Shown piece by piece: positions 1-12,688 of a DNA stretch of 64,000 bases; position 1 is the first letter of the stretch; each line of letters begins with the position of its first letter. The notes below the pieces were generated by a model that saw nothing but the letters and a program-made list of their open reading frames with translations, searched no databases and was not told where the DNA came from. Both the position numbers and the translations under genes were made by a program. The DNA is from Todiramphus chloris collaris (Eukaryota > Chordata > Aves > Coraciiformes > Alcedinidae): the NCBI GenBank assembly GCA_025345505.1, contig JANVCC010000120.1:2082221-2146220 (forward strand). Reading direction: 5' to 3'.

Positions 1-763
1 CCCCGCCTTGATGAATTATTCCTAATTAAACGCCGTATGGAAAAGGGCTGCCTGGGAAAGAAAAGGGCTCCTTCAGTTTTGCACCCCTGGCTTGGGGCTG
101 CTGCTGTTGGGGAGGGGGAGTCGATGCTCATCTCCCGCTGCATGCAAGAGGCTCTAAAATATTCCTGATTAATCATTATTAGGAGGTTCATTAGCACGAG
201 AACAGCTTGGGAGGGGCACCAGGGCTCCCGTAACTGAGCGGTACCAGTTCCAGGAGATGACAGGCGGTGGTTGTCACAGCATCACTACAGTGGTGGCTTC
301 TCTTCTCTCCGTGCCACCTAAACGTGGCACAAATGGAGCACCTCCATGACCCTGCTGGTTTTGAATGCATTTATCACCCTTTTCAGGGTTGCTGCATGAC
401 CAGGATGCTTCCTGCATCCCTAAAAATGATGCTGAAAGGCCTCTCTGGGCTGAGGGGCTTTGAGGATGGGGCAGGCTGTGGGGAGAGCCAGTGGGGGGTT
501 CCTGGCTGGTGCATCAGGAGCAGAGTCAGAAAGCTCGTTCCCACGGGCCAGTGTTGGTAGGGTTTGCACAAAATCCTCAAGAAGCTGTTAAAACATAGAG
601 GACCACCCAGCTCTGTGGGCACTGCTGCCTGCCCTGGCCATAGGGGCAGGATGTGGCCCCTCTGCTGCTCCCCTTCTCATTGTGGCTGATCCTCCGTGCT
701 TGGAAACCACAGAGAAAATCCCCCTTAGTGCTCTTGGTGCTCATGGCTGGGGAAGGTCTTGGG
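1..763. other. Non-coding sequence, probable SDC3 intron 1 or 5' flank
   Basis: No coding exon is recognised. The first 215 bases are AT-rich with several TAAT cores (around 26 and 165-212), unlike the GC-rich sequence that follows, and may be a conserved non-coding block. Confidence 0.5.
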
Positions 764-1280
764 TCATAGAATGGTTTGGGTGGGAAGGGACCTTTCAAGC
801 TCATCCCGTCCAACCCCCTGCAGGGAGCAGGGCCATCTGCAGCTAGAGCAGGGTGCTCAGAGCCCCGGGCAACCTCCCCTGCAATGGTGCCAGGGATGGG
901 GCAGCCACCACCTCTCTGGGCAGCCTGGCACAGGCTCTCCCCACCCTCAGCATCACCAATCTCTCCCTTCTCTCCAGTCTAAATCTCCCTCTTTTAGTTT
1001 AAACCCATCCCCCCTTGTCCTGTCCCAACAGGCCCTGCTCAAAAGTCCATCCCCATCTTTCTGCCAGGCCCCTTCAAGTCCTGCAAGGCCCCCAGAAGGT
1101 CTCCCCTTGGGGAGCCTTCTCCTCTGCAGCTGAACCCCCCCAGCTCTCCCAGCCTGGCTCCCAGCAGAGGGGTTCCAGCCCTCCCAGCATTGCTGGGGCT
1201 CCTCTGGCCCCGCTCCACCAGGTCCCTGTCTCTGCTGTGCTGAGCACTCCCGAGCTGCCCCAGCACTGCAGGGGGGTCTC
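764..1280 (-). mobile_element. CR1 non-LTR retrotransposon, 3' fragment
   Basis: Read on the minus strand it ends CCAAACCATTCTATGA, the avian CR1 3' end. Before that is the usual CR1 text (paired acidic and GAGGTGGTGGCTGCCCCATC-type segments) reaching back about 500 bp. It is 5'-truncated, with no intact reading frame. Confidence 0.92.
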
Positions 1281-2220
1281 TCTCTCTCTCTGCCCAGAGC
1301 CCTGGGAGCAGAGGGGCAGGATCCCCCCTCCTGGGGTGCAGCCCATCTTTTGGAGGCTCAGCATTCCCATCTCCACCTTAATGACCACAACGAAGCCAAT
1401 CCCAGTAAACGAAGTGGCATCTAGAAACCAAAATAAAATAAAATACATTAAAAAACATCCCATAATCGCTTCCTGTGGCCATTAAGAGCCTTTTACTCCC
1501 ATAGCTGCCTCTCCTGTGGTTTCAGTGGAGCATCCCCCGGGCACGTTGTCAGCACCTCAGCTCTCTGGAGCCACCCCACGCTCCCCGGGGGGCTCTTCTG
1601 GGGAGGTCCAGATTTCTCCTCGGTCTCTTCAGCAGGCGAAAAAGAGTCGCGGTGCACCCGACCCGTGCCAGTGTCACCCACTGCGGCTCGAGGAGGTTGC
1701 CACCTCCACTCCACAGAGGTGTTCCCCGTGGAGGCAAGTGCCACGGTGGTGGCCTTGGGCCGTGGAAGGAGGTGACCCGCTGGTGGCCTCGGCCCAGGGG
1801 ATTTCTGCCTCCTGACTCACCCTGGCTGCATCACGCGCCTGAAAGCAGAAGAGGTTTCCAGGCTCGTGGTCCCCGGGCTGCGTCCCCACGTCCCCGAAGA
1901 AACGTGCTGAGCTCAGCCCATCCCTGCCAACCCTGCTCCCCATCCGAAACCCCGCGGAAAGGAGATCAGCGGTGTGGCGGGGCCGGATCCCGCGTCCCAC
2001 CTCGCTCCGTGGCCGATTTCCCTCGGCACGTGGGCGTTCCCGGCTGAAACCTTTCCTTCCACAAACACCCGGGAGATCGTTTTCTTCTTCCCCCGGCACA
2101 ATTGAGCATTGTCCTCCCCATCCCGCTGAAAACTACGGAGGCGACGCGAGCTAAAATACTGCAACTGGTGGCCTGATGGCTGCCAGCTCCTCTTCCCAGC
2201 AGCGAACAAACTGGGACGTG

Positions 2221-2335
2221 GCTCCTCGAGCAGCCCAAAGCCTTTCCCCGGCTGCAGGGAAGGGTTTTGCCCTGGTAGAGGAGGGCACTTGGCCAGGTCC
2301 AGATCTACCCAGCGGGTTCCTCAGCACTGGGACCA
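2221..2335 (+). repeat. Local duplicated block, copy A
   Basis: A segment of about 115 bp repeated in direct orientation at 4171-4295. The core GGGAAGGGTTTTGCCCTGGT with flanks is nearly identical over about 50 bp, and similarity fades outward. It is not CR1. Confidence 0.7.
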
Positions 2336-4170
2336 GCCCAGCCTGGTGCGTGGGTGGGAAGGTTGGGGCTGCGCTTGGCTGCCTTTTAAAAAGGGTAATT
2401 GCTCTTTTCCTTGCATTTCATTGTTTAGCAAAGGGCTGTTATCTGAGCAGGCAGGGAACAGCACTCTGGCACCGCTGGTGCTTGGCTGGAGGGAACGTTT
2501 CAACCGCCCGATTGAATTGAGGCTTCAGGTCAGAGGTTTAGGGGAGAAAAAACAAAAAAATAACATCCTCTTTTTTGTTTTTTGGTGGAGCTATGGAGAG
2601 CAGCCCAGCCCGAGCAAGGAGCTGGAGCTGGCCTGGGTGGCTTGGGAAAGGTGAGGAAGAAGAGGGTGTAAAGAGGCTCCTGGGAACTCCAGTGCTGCTC
2701 ACAAAGTGCCCGACAGAGCGGTCCCAGTGCTGCGGGGTGAAGCCCGTGAGCAGCATCCCCGGGTGATGATGGTGGGAGTGGAGACTGCCTCGGTACTGAT
2801 CTGCCGGGGGGGATTCGGTGTTCGGGGGAGCGCTTTGCTCTTCCCCTCGCCCACCCCCCTCCGTGCAGCACCTGCTGCTCAGCCCGCGCACCACGGAGAA
2901 CCCTCCTCCTCCTTCCTCACTTCCAGTCACGGTGGGATGCACACTCAAAGACACCCCAAAACCCCCTTCCTCCCCAGCTGGGGGGTCCACGGCAGCATCA
3001 CTCATGGAGCCGGTGCAGATGGGGACGTGCCAGCGGCCCATCTTTGGAGCCCATCTGCTCGGTGTCCTGGCGCTGGCTCTGTTTTGCCAAGTGGCTCTGA
3101 GTCACCAGCAGCTCGGCCCCTTGCAGGGTGGATTTTTTACTTCCATCGCTTCAGGCTCCCCTGTCACAGATCTCCCTCCACAGTTTTCCTCCCCCCCCCC
3201 CCCTTAATTAATGGAAACCATCCAGGTGTATAATAATAGTGCCGGGTGACCTGTATTTTGCATGCTCTGCATTGTAATTAGGAGCCGGAGCAGAGAGACC
3301 GCGCTCCCCAGCACAGCAAACCTTTCCTGGCCGTAATTAGGGAGAGAAAACCAAAGGAGGGGGTTTTTTTAAGCCCTGGTAGGAAATGTGGCAGGAGGGG
3401 ACCGAGCCTGGATCCGGCCCTGCTGCCTCCCACCTATTTCCAGCAGCTCCTGTCTCTGCTCTGTCGTCCCCAAGGCACGGAGCTGGTGGGATAAACCTGG
3501 GCTGGTAGGTTTGGAGCCTGGCAAGGACTGTGCAGTCATCAAGTCAGAGGGGTTTATACAGCCCCTTTGGGCTGGGAGCCTGCTTTTCCTTCGCAGGATG
3601 TGGGGTGTGAGGTCAGAGCCTGCTGTGGCCCCCGCTCCCTGTGTAAGGAGAAGGTGCACAGCAGGGATACGCAACCGGCACTGAAGATGCACCCCAGGCA
3701 GTGATGTCAGGGGGTGGGCTTTGCTGGGGACCTTTCCCTTTGCTTTCTTGCCCCCTTATCGCACCGGGAGGGGATTTACCCTCTCGGGCAGCCCCCAGCC
3801 TGTGGCCCATCCCCCTCCAAAGCACCCAGGTTTGGATACAGTCCCTTGGTTTGTGCCCTTTCTACCTCCTGCAGCTTTTCCACTCAACAAGCTGTCTGTC
3901 CGGAGGTCCCAGACCCCTCCTCACCCACGCCAGGCAGGATTAGGCTCCCTTGAGCCATCTGGTCCCTGCAGGAGCAGACCCTGGCTCAGACCCCTGCAAG
4001 CCCTGAGCTGATCCCCACGGCCTCAGATCCACGCTGGGGACAACCTCCTGCAGCATCCTTCCTGGGGACATCCCACCGAGGGGCTCACCCACGCAGAGAG
4101 GATTATCCTGGGTACCTCCCCGTGTCTCCCCTTGGCTGTGGAGGGAGTGACTCTGCCTGGCTTGTTCTGT

Positions 4171-4295
4171 GGTTCCTCAACCAGCCCGAAGCCTTTCCCC
4201 AGCTGCAGGGAAGGGTTTTGCCCTGGTAGAGGAGGGGACCTGCCAGGTCCACATCTTCCCTGCAGGTTCCTGCACCTCAGCACCTGGACCAGGAG
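4171..4295 (+). repeat. Local duplicated block, copy B
   Basis: Second copy of the block at 2221-2335, spaced about 1.95 kb. Both begin with a GCTCCTC/GTTCCTC-type segment and end near a CACTGGGACCAG/CACCTGGACCAG segment. Confidence 0.7.
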
Positions 4296-5379
4296 CCACA
4301 CACCTTGGTTTGGGAGCGCTGGGGGTGACGCGGCAGATGCCACCTTTGGGGGCTGAGTTTGAAGTCAGGCTCGTGCAAATAGAAGGAAAACATCCTGTGG
4401 GCATTTCCCACCTCTGTTTAGGGAAGGCTTGGATCAGACCCGCCTGCCGTGGTCGGTAATAAGATGGAAAAGAAGGGGACCTCTCCCCCCACGCTCAACA
4501 GGGAGAGGATGCTCTTGGCTGGGGACTGCTCGCGGGTGGCACCTTGGCTCCTACCTTGCTCCGGCTCGCTGCCACCACCGTGGTTAAGCAGTGGCTGTAA
4601 TTCCCTGTAATCCTGGCAGGCAGGCTCCCGTGCAGCCCACTTCACCTGGCTGCTGGCGAGGCGGTGGCACGCCGGAGGGTCACCGCGGGCAGCCCCAGCC
4701 CCGGCGGCAGCACCGGCAATCGGCTTAAGGAGGATAAAGCCGCAGGGACAGGAGGGACGAAGGGAGCTGGTGGGGTTTGGATTTGGGGGCGGGGAGGGGA
4801 TGCCACTGAGGGTCTTGCAAGTTGAGGTTTGGGCGTGTTGGGTGACACCCCTGGGTGGCACTGGGCAGGTCATGCTGGGGGCTGGATGGCAGCTGGTGCC
4901 CGCTCAGGACATGCCTAGCTCAGGGCTGGGGTCTGGTGGTGATGGATGCCAGCACTGAAGAGTGTCTTTTTTTGGGGTGGAGGGAGTAGTCCTGTGCATG
5001 TAAGAGGGGGATCCTGGCATTTTTATCTCTCTGGGTGAAGGCTGGCCTGGAGATCCCTGCTCTGCCTCACTCCTGGCATCCAGGAGCTTTTCCTGGAGGC
5101 TTTTAGAGCAATTGCCTGAAGTTCACCGGGTTGTCACATGGACAGGGAACACCACCCAAAATCGGGGCTGAGAGTGCTGAGGATGCTGATGCTCACTGCC
5201 TTCTGCAGCCGAGGGACCCCCCCACCTCTCATTGCACCTTCTTACTGCTGTGGGCTGCGTCCGTGTTCTCCAGCAGGGACCCCCAAAATTGTGTCCTTGT
5301 GTGAGGACAAGTGATGCCAAGTTCACGGCCTGAGTAGCTATTGAGGAGGGAACCCAGACACTTGGGTCACCCTGCCCAA

Positions 5380-5420
5380 GGCAGGCAGGGGCAGGCAGGG
5401 GCAGGCAGGGGCAGGCAGGA
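5380..5420 (+). repeat. 10-bp tandem repeat (GGCAGGCAGG)
   Basis: Four uninterrupted copies of GGCAGGCAGG-type 10-mers. Confidence 0.9.
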
Positions 5421-5618
5421 GTGACTGTTGCATCCAGTCCAAACTCCTGCCAGTGTTTTCCATGGATTTAACCACCCCGTTGGGTTGGGAAGTCTTGGCT
5501 GTAGCTGTAGGTGAGAAAGCAGCAGCTGTGGCCATGGAGAAACAGCAAGAGACATGTCCTACAGCTGGAAAAATTTGTGACAGGCAACAGGAACCGCATG
5601 TTGGCCATGGAAGTCAGG

Positions 5619-5930
5619 ACAAGAAAGCTGGGGAGGGACTTTTTAGGCTGTGGGGCAGTGATAGGACTGGAGGGAATGGATTAAAACTAGAGAGAGGTCA
5701 ATTCAGGTTGGACAGTAGGAAGAATTTCTTCCCCAGGAGGGTGGTGAGACACTGGCCCAGGCTGCCCAGAGAGGTGGTGGAAGCCCCATCCTTGGCAGTG
5801 TTCAAGCCCAGGCTGGCTGGGGCTGTGAGCAACCTGCTCTAGTGGGAGGTGTCCCTGCCCATGGCAGGGGGGTTGGGACTGGGTGAGATTTAAGGTCCCT
5901 CCCAACCCTGACCATTCTATGATTCTATGA
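5619..5930 (+). mobile_element. CR1 non-LTR retrotransposon, 3' fragment
   Basis: Starts AAGAAAGCTGGGGAGGGACT and ends with ATTCTATGATTCTATGA, two copies of the CR1 terminal repeat. It is nearly identical over its length to the reverse complement of the element at 39881-40466, so both belong to one subfamily. Confidence 0.95.
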
Positions 5931-8204
5931 CGTGCTGGGCTCAAGGGGCTGCAGGGTGCTGTGCAAACCCATTGCTGGAGATGTTAAAGGCCAGCTTCGC
6001 TCAGCCTGTTGGGAACTGGAGCCGATCCTGACCCAGGGCAGGGGGGACACAGCCTGGCTGTGGGTCCCTCCCAGTCCTCTTGCTCCAGTTAGCACAGCCA
6101 GTGCTGATTTCCAAGAAACCTCTCTCAGTGGTGGGTAACTCGCACCATTTCTCCTGCTCCCATCCCCACGGCAGCCTGGCATTGTGCTGCTCTGCTGCCA
6201 CCAGCCCTGGGCAAAGGGCAGAAAGCGGGATGTCGATGCAGTGTGTGCAGGGAGCATCCTCCGGAGCATCCCTGCAGCAGCTGCAGAAGGAACCTCGGCA
6301 TTAATCCTCGGTGTCGTCCAAGCTGCACGCTCAGCTCGGGCCTCGTGGGGTTTTGGGGCCAGGGAGAGAGGAGCTGTTGCTGCTTCACCAGCATTCCCCC
6401 TCCCAGGGCGAGGCGTGACCCCAAAATCCACATTTCTGAGGGCAGCCTGGAAGGTGTAAACCATTTTATTTCAGCTGGGGGTGAGCGTAGAGGACATCGC
6501 CTTCTTCCCACCAGCAACCTGCAAATTTATAACCCGTGATTTATTTGGGCTGATGTAAACGTGCCGGGGCTGGATGCAGCTTCTGAAACCTCCTCCCTGG
6601 GGATGCCACGCATAGTAGCGAGTCCCAGAGGTTAATGACACGAGGTGCTAAAAATAGGGCTTTTTATCTACAGACAAGCTCCTCGTGCATCTCGGGAAGC
6701 GGGCGGGAGGAAAGGCAGAAGCGGAGCCAGGACGAGCATCAACTTTGGGCTGCTGGGTGCAGCGTGGAGGTTGGGTGCTCTTTGGGGTGCTGATGTTGGA
6801 GGGAAGAGCAAGGGAGATTCCCGCTTGTTTCCGAGGTCATTGGTGGTGAAGTTGACGGAGGGGTGACTTAGAGCCACGCCGGGGGTTTGCACCGTGACTC
6901 AGTTTCCCCAGGGGTGAGGAGCGGGCAGAGGTGCCTTGCTGAGCTGCCAGCAGACGGGCAGAGGGTTACAGACGCCTGGGGAAAATGTGTCCTTGCCGTC
7001 AGCAGGGCATTGCTCACCCCTCGTGGGGTTGCAGTGGCTGTTGCTTCCGCCACCACTCCTGGTGTCGCTTCAACCTTCCGGTCAATCCTCCACCTTACTG
7101 CGCCAGAAACCAAAAACCCATCCAACGCAACGGCACGGGGTTTTCTGCTGCCCTCCCCCCCCCACGGCACAGGCAATCTGCCGGGGTCTGAGCACCCAGC
7201 GCGGGCTGCGGGTAATCCCCTCCGCTCTCGCATCCTTAATCCTCACCCTGGCCCTCGCTGAACCTGCCGGGGGACAGGGGACGCGAGCACGAGGCGAGCG
7301 TGGGTTTGCTTTCCAGCAAGAGATTGCCAGGCTTGGGTAAGCGTGCTGCCCAGTCAGGGCCAAAAGCTGCTGGTGGGGGGTGAGGAGTTGTGCAAGCCCG
7401 GCTGCTGGAGTTGTATCATGGTGGGTTTGCACGTCCTGCTGCTCTCCTTGCACAAGGGAAGGCTGGAAGGGGCACCAGTCACTGATGTCCCCAGCAGGAG
7501 GGAGATATGCTGGATTTGGAGGATCTGGGAGCCCGGCTGCAGGAGCATCACCGTTTCATCCTGGAATTTGGGCACTGGGCACCCAGGGAGAGCTGGTCTG
7601 TGGGACCACGGTCCCCTGCCCATCACCCACATCACATCCCAGTATTTCAGCCCCCCATTCCCAGTCTGAGCATCCCAACATGCTCCCCAGCCCAGATCTG
7701 CTTCTCCAGGTCTCCTGCTCTCCCCACTTGCAGCAGAACAGCCGAGGGCACCCAGACACAGCCAGGCAGCTGCCTTCATCCAGGGCCAGGCTCTGGCCTC
7801 GCTTTCCCCACTTGCTTGCACCCACGCCTCGCTGCTCCCTTTGCATGCAACCCATCTCCCGTGGCTTTTCCAGCATCACTTCTGGTGCTGGGTGGGCACC
7901 CAGCGTTTGTGCTGAGCCCTGCGCAGGGCTGGGAGCCTGGTGGCAAAATCACCTCCAGCCACGGAAAGAAACAGAGAGAAGGAGGCAGATTTTTTAATGT
8001 GAATTCTTGCTTTTTTTTCTTCTTTCAAAATATTTTTTGGCGGGCTAAGCAGCAGCTGGGTGAGTTGTAACCTTGTCACTCCTCCACTGAGGGAGAGCAG
8101 GCGGGGACCTCGCCGCTCACTCCAGCCAGCAGAGAAATCGATGGCCGGGGCAGTTGCACGGGTGGAAGTGTGACAGTCGAAGGCTGGGAGCACGAGGAGG
8201 CTGG

Positions 8205-8320
8205 CAGGGAGAGGAGATATCTCTTTTATTAGAGCAACCGATACGACTCGGGGAAAAAAAGCTCCAAAGCAGATAAGCTTTTGGGCTCACAAGTCCTCAT
8301 TCAGGTCCTAAATAGAAACA
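8205..8320 (-). mobile_element. Possible tail of an ancient amniote retroposon
   Basis: On the minus strand it reads GACTTGTGAGCCCAAAAGCT, then TATCTGCTTTGGAGC, CGGTTGCTCTAATAAAAGAG and ATATC. The order of an AAAGCTTATCT-type segment followed by GGTTGCTCTAATAAAAGATATC resembles the shared tail of old amniote retroposons. The family name is not certain, and the element is short and decayed. Confidence 0.4.
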
Positions 8321-9172
8321 GCTAAGTCAGTTCACTGGGTTTATTTTCATCAATTTTAAATCCGGGAAAAAAAAAAAAAAAAAAGAAAGAAAAGGACGAG
8401 TGAGCTGAAAATCTTTTATTTATTTTTTTTCCTGGTGTTTTTTACACCCTTATTTTTTTATTTTCTGGGGAGCCCCATCACTGCAGCGGGGCCTGATAGC
8501 GCTGCAAGTGCAGTGGGATTGCTGCTGGATCAGGTCACGGCCCCGACAGCCCCAAGCACACCCATTTTTGGCTTTCCACATCCCCTGAGGCCAGGGCTTC
8601 TGGATCCTTGCCCAGGCTATTGCAGGCATTTGGGGGGAATGCTTCCCAGTTGCTTTGTGACTCAGTTTCCCCACCTGAAAGGTAGAGAGGATGCTCCTTG
8701 ACAGCCAGGCTGGCCCTGCAGCTTACAGCTGCCCTTTTGAGATGCCTGCAGCTCGGCGAGGTGTGTGTCTCAGCAGGATGCTGCCCTGTCTGCCAGATGA
8801 GGTGTGGTCCCATTGCACGGCTCCCTCTGCTCTGCTAGTCCTTGTCTGGGGGGAGAAGGGCCACCCAGTTGGGCTGTGGAGTCTCCTGGGTCATTGTAAC
8901 CCCACCACAATCCTGCTGGTAGGATGCTTTGAGGTGCCCAGGCTGGAGATGCCCCAGGTGTGCTCTGGGCTCCAGGGATTCACCTTCAGCCATTCCCAGG
9001 ATTCGTCCATCCATGGTGGAACATCAGCACCCCTGACTGCTGCCTCCAGCCACTGGAGATCTCCTCTCCTTGGGAAACACAACATTTCCTCTCCCAGGGA
9101 GAAGGGAATTGATGCTAGGTGTCTGTCCTTGCTTGTCCATCCAGCAGCCATGGCACCCAGCGATCATGGGGC

Positions 9173-9199
9173 ACAGCACCCAGCACCCAGCACCCAGCC
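9173..9199 (+). repeat. Short tandem repeat (GCACCCA)
   Basis: Four near-perfect 7-bp units. Confidence 0.85.
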
Positions 9200-9994
9200 T
9201 GTCTTCTCTGCCGGTGGCACAGTGCTGCCCTGGGGTCTTGCAAGCGTTGAAGTGGGAGAAATTCTTCTTGCTGTCCAGGTGGCCTGGCTTCAAAATGCGT
9301 GGTGCTGGAGGAAGGCAAAGGGATTTGACCAAGGAGTGATGGAAACGTGGTGGAGCAAGGGCTTGAACCTGATTTCTGCTGGTAGCCCTACATACTGGGG
9401 TGTCTTGCTGTGACCATCTGACCCCTGCCACCTTGAGAAGGTGGAGGGGAGCACAGGCTGCACCTTATTTATTAGGAAGATGCTGGACTTTGCCACTGAT
9501 GTCCAGTCCCTTGCTCTGCCTCCGTTTCCCTCTCCCTGTCAAGCACAGGAGGATGTTTTTCCCCCTTACATCACCAAGCTCTTTGGGATGGGTGAGGTGG
9601 AGATACCCACGAGAGGCTCTGTGAGGGGCGTTTCCCTCCAGACAATGACAAACCCAAGCTCCAACGCATGCAGACTCCAGCTCTGTGCATGGTCCTGCTG
9701 CTTCACTTCAGCTGCTTATTCCCCAGCAGAATGAAATACCTGCTGCGATGACAGTGTCCCCTCACAGAGGTGAAGAGCAACCAGGACCTGGGGCTGACCT
9801 GGCAGGTCTCCCAGGCCAGCAGCACAGAGGGGCTCTTGCTCCAGGACCAGTGATGCCACCTTAGCCCCATGAGCAGCCTGGGCGGGCAGATGGATGGTGG
9901 GATCCCTGGCGAGGTCACACCACCAGTATGCAAACACTCTTTTTTTACTGGGGCTGAGATGTTGCCTTAAGGATGCTGGTTTCCATCTCTCCGA

Positions 9995-10170
9995 CGGGCT
10001 GTTGAAACGCTGCCATCCCGCTCACTGTATCAGCCGTAATTATCGTTGGGAAGGGAGAATGGAAACGGCTTGTTTAGTTACATTTCATTAAGAGGGCTTC
10101 GTCTGGGGGCAGGAAACAATGCGGCTCGGGCTGTATAAATATTTGAACAACTCCTTCCAGCAACGTAACC
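9995..10170. promoter_or_regulatory. Candidate regulatory block with TATAAATA
   Basis: Contains GCCGTAATTATCG, TTACATTTCATTAAG and a TATAAATA at 10134-10141. No coding exon follows, so promoter function is only a possibility. Confidence 0.2.
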
Positions 10171-12656
10171 CCCCTTTCACACGCACGCCCGTCGCATGCA
10201 GGCGGGATACCTTAAAACACTTCCCACCGCCCGCAGAAATCCCCCAAATCCCTCGTTCCCGGAGCAGGGGCAGGGGGAGCTTGGAGTGGGTTTGTCCACT
10301 GGCTGAAGCTTTGCTCATTTCTAAGGCTGGAAACCTCTGGGTCTTTTATTTTCTCAGTAAGCTGAGCCCTGCGGGGCTGGCGGAGTTTCCTGAGCAAGGA
10401 CCAGTAACCAGAGATGGGCAACGCTCGGGTCAAGGCTCTGATCTTCTGCAGATGTGAGGCGTTGCCTTTCATCTCGAAACCTTAGCCTCACTGGCATGAT
10501 GCAGAGCCGAAGAGCTTCCAGACAGGACACATCAGGAACCAGATCCCAGTGGTGGCCACACTGGGGGGGGGGGGTGACCCCGTTGCTGGGGGCTCCTGCA
10601 TCCGGCGGGTCCCCAGGGGCTGTTGCTCCTCCCTTTGCACAAAACAGGGTGACACCCCAAAAAAAAAAAAAAAGAAGAGCTTCCCTGGGCAGGGAAAATG
10701 GTTCGTTTGTAATTGCATTTTTATTTTTCTTCTGGACGCAGAGGGGAGGGCGACTCTGCTGCTGCCTTCTGAAGGGGGATTGATTACATTTCCAGACCAA
10801 TAACCGCAGCGCATAAAGTTCAGGGCAGATAAATACAGGTTGAGGGCTCTTTGTGTGTGGACTGGAAAGAGGAAATACCTCCCCCCCCTCCTAAATCAAG
10901 GAGCTTCAGCAGTGATCTGCTGGGGATGGGAAACGTCGACCTGCCCCTGAGCACTACTGGAGGGAGGATTTTGTGGATAAAGATGTTGAAGAAATGACTT
11001 TTGTGGCCTGGGTGATTGCTGCCTCGCTCAGAGGGACTGGGTAGAGGCAGGATGCGGCCCCAGGCTGGCTGCTGGCCTTTCTCTGCCTTGTGACATCACC
11101 TCTCCTCCCTGGGCGCAGCGGGGAGTCCGGTGTGAACTCCCCACCCTGCTCCAGTTCTTGTTGGAGAGCTGAGTGATGAGGCCAGACAGCAGAAATTGGG
11201 TTACTCCGGGCTGTGAGAAGCGCTTCGGTGTGCGCTGGGAGCCACTCGCTGTGTGCAAGGAGCCTGGGTCGGGGTTCTCACACCTCCCTTTGCAGAGCTA
11301 ACACCTGCTTGCTCTGATTCTCTTTCCCCGTCCATCTATTTTTAAGGTGCAAAAAAATCGGGGTGTTGTGGTGTCAAGCAAACAACACTTGGTGTCTGCA
11401 CATCCTTCTAGTGCTGATGAATTAAATCGCTCAACGCGCCCAAAAATCAGGTGCCTTCCCCCAGTGATAGTGGCACATCAGTCCCAGGGAATCCCTGCAC
11501 CTCATCAGGAACGGGATGGTCCCAGCATCATCCCCACACCCCAGTCACTCGGTGTGCTCCTGCATCCCTCCTGGGGTTTTTTTGGGGGGGTCTTGTCCTC
11601 AGGGTGGTCTCGACAAGAATTAAGCCACTCCCCAGCATCCCTCCCTGTTGAAGGGCTTGCAATAAATGGAAGAGACAGGAGCAGGGCGCATCCCTCGCTC
11701 CATCCCTGCCTTGCCAGGATGTTTTTCACTGCTTGAACCCAGAAGGGCTGGCAAACCCGAGCGGGGAGGGACTGGGATTAGGTTTCCCCCACTCCGCGCA
11801 GCGTGGCCAGCGGAGAACAAGGACTCCAGTGTCCGAGGTGCCGTCCATCAAACTGCCCCCCCCCCCCCCCTTCCTCCTCTCTGCAGCTGCCGTTGTAAAG
11901 AAAAACTGAACCTGGAGAGACCCAGTGTCTGCGCCGGGCTGGTGGGCATCGGGCTCACGGTGATGGCTTTTCGCTGCCTGTGGTGTTCATCCTTCCCTGG
12001 CCCCGAAGAGGGGGAGCAGATGAGCTCCCATCGGTAGCAAATAGGGTGGAAAAGGGAAGAAAAGCAGCCCCTTTCCTACCTGAGGCTGGGGGAGGAAATT
12101 TTTGCTCCTCGGTCAGGAGCTGGCAGGCCTGTGGAAGCGCTGGCATTGCCCTCGGGTGACCCAAGAGGCGTGTAAGCAGCCCAGCCATCTGCCCGGGGAG
12201 ATTTGGATGTGCAGAGGAGCTCAAGCTGTCACCAAAACCCACCCAGCTCTGGACAGGACCCCGCCAGTGCCTTTGCAAGGGCTGAGCCTCTTGTGAGGAA
12301 CCGAGAGGAACCAGCTGGTCCTGGGGGATGGAGAAAACCCATTCCGGGGCCAACGTCTTTATTTTCACCCACCCTTGATGGGCAGCAGGCGGGAGAATGC
12401 ATGGAGGTGTCATGTCAAGTGAGAATAAGTAGTTCAGGTCCTCACCAAAAACCTCTCTGGTGTAATTAGGAGGGTAATTAGGAGAGAGGAGGCTGCTTTC
12501 CAGCGAGGTGCAGCACCCCAGGTCTTCCCCACCCCTGTGCCCCTGCAGCTCCTCAGCATCGGGTTGCTTTCTTTACGGGACAAAACTTTGGGTGTGCAAA
12601 GCTTTTGGTCGAGTTCCTCTTGCATCTCAGGTCTGGCTTAAAAGCTCTTGAGTATT

Positions 12657-12688
12657 TGTTTTGTTTTGTTTTGTTTTGTTTTGTTTTT
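12657..12688 (+). repeat. (TTTTG)n microsatellite
   Basis: About six units of TTTTG. Confidence 0.95.

Larger units (their letters stand above)
1281..5618. other. Non-coding sequence, probable SDC3 intron 1
   Basis: No coding exon is recognised. It contains a duplicated block (2221-2335 and 4171-4295), a C-run at 3190-3203 and a 10-bp tandem repeat at 5380-5420. GC-rich, moderately CpG-containing sequence lies around 1860-2100. Confidence 0.5.

Noticed and set aside
3004..3207. ATG followed by a hydrophobic stretch (HLLGVLALALFCQVALS) resembling a signal peptide, considered as SDC3 exon 1
   Set aside because: No good GT donor in phase 0 follows, no CpG island surrounds it, and the upstream residues do not resemble a known syndecan-3 start. 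Chance is likelier.
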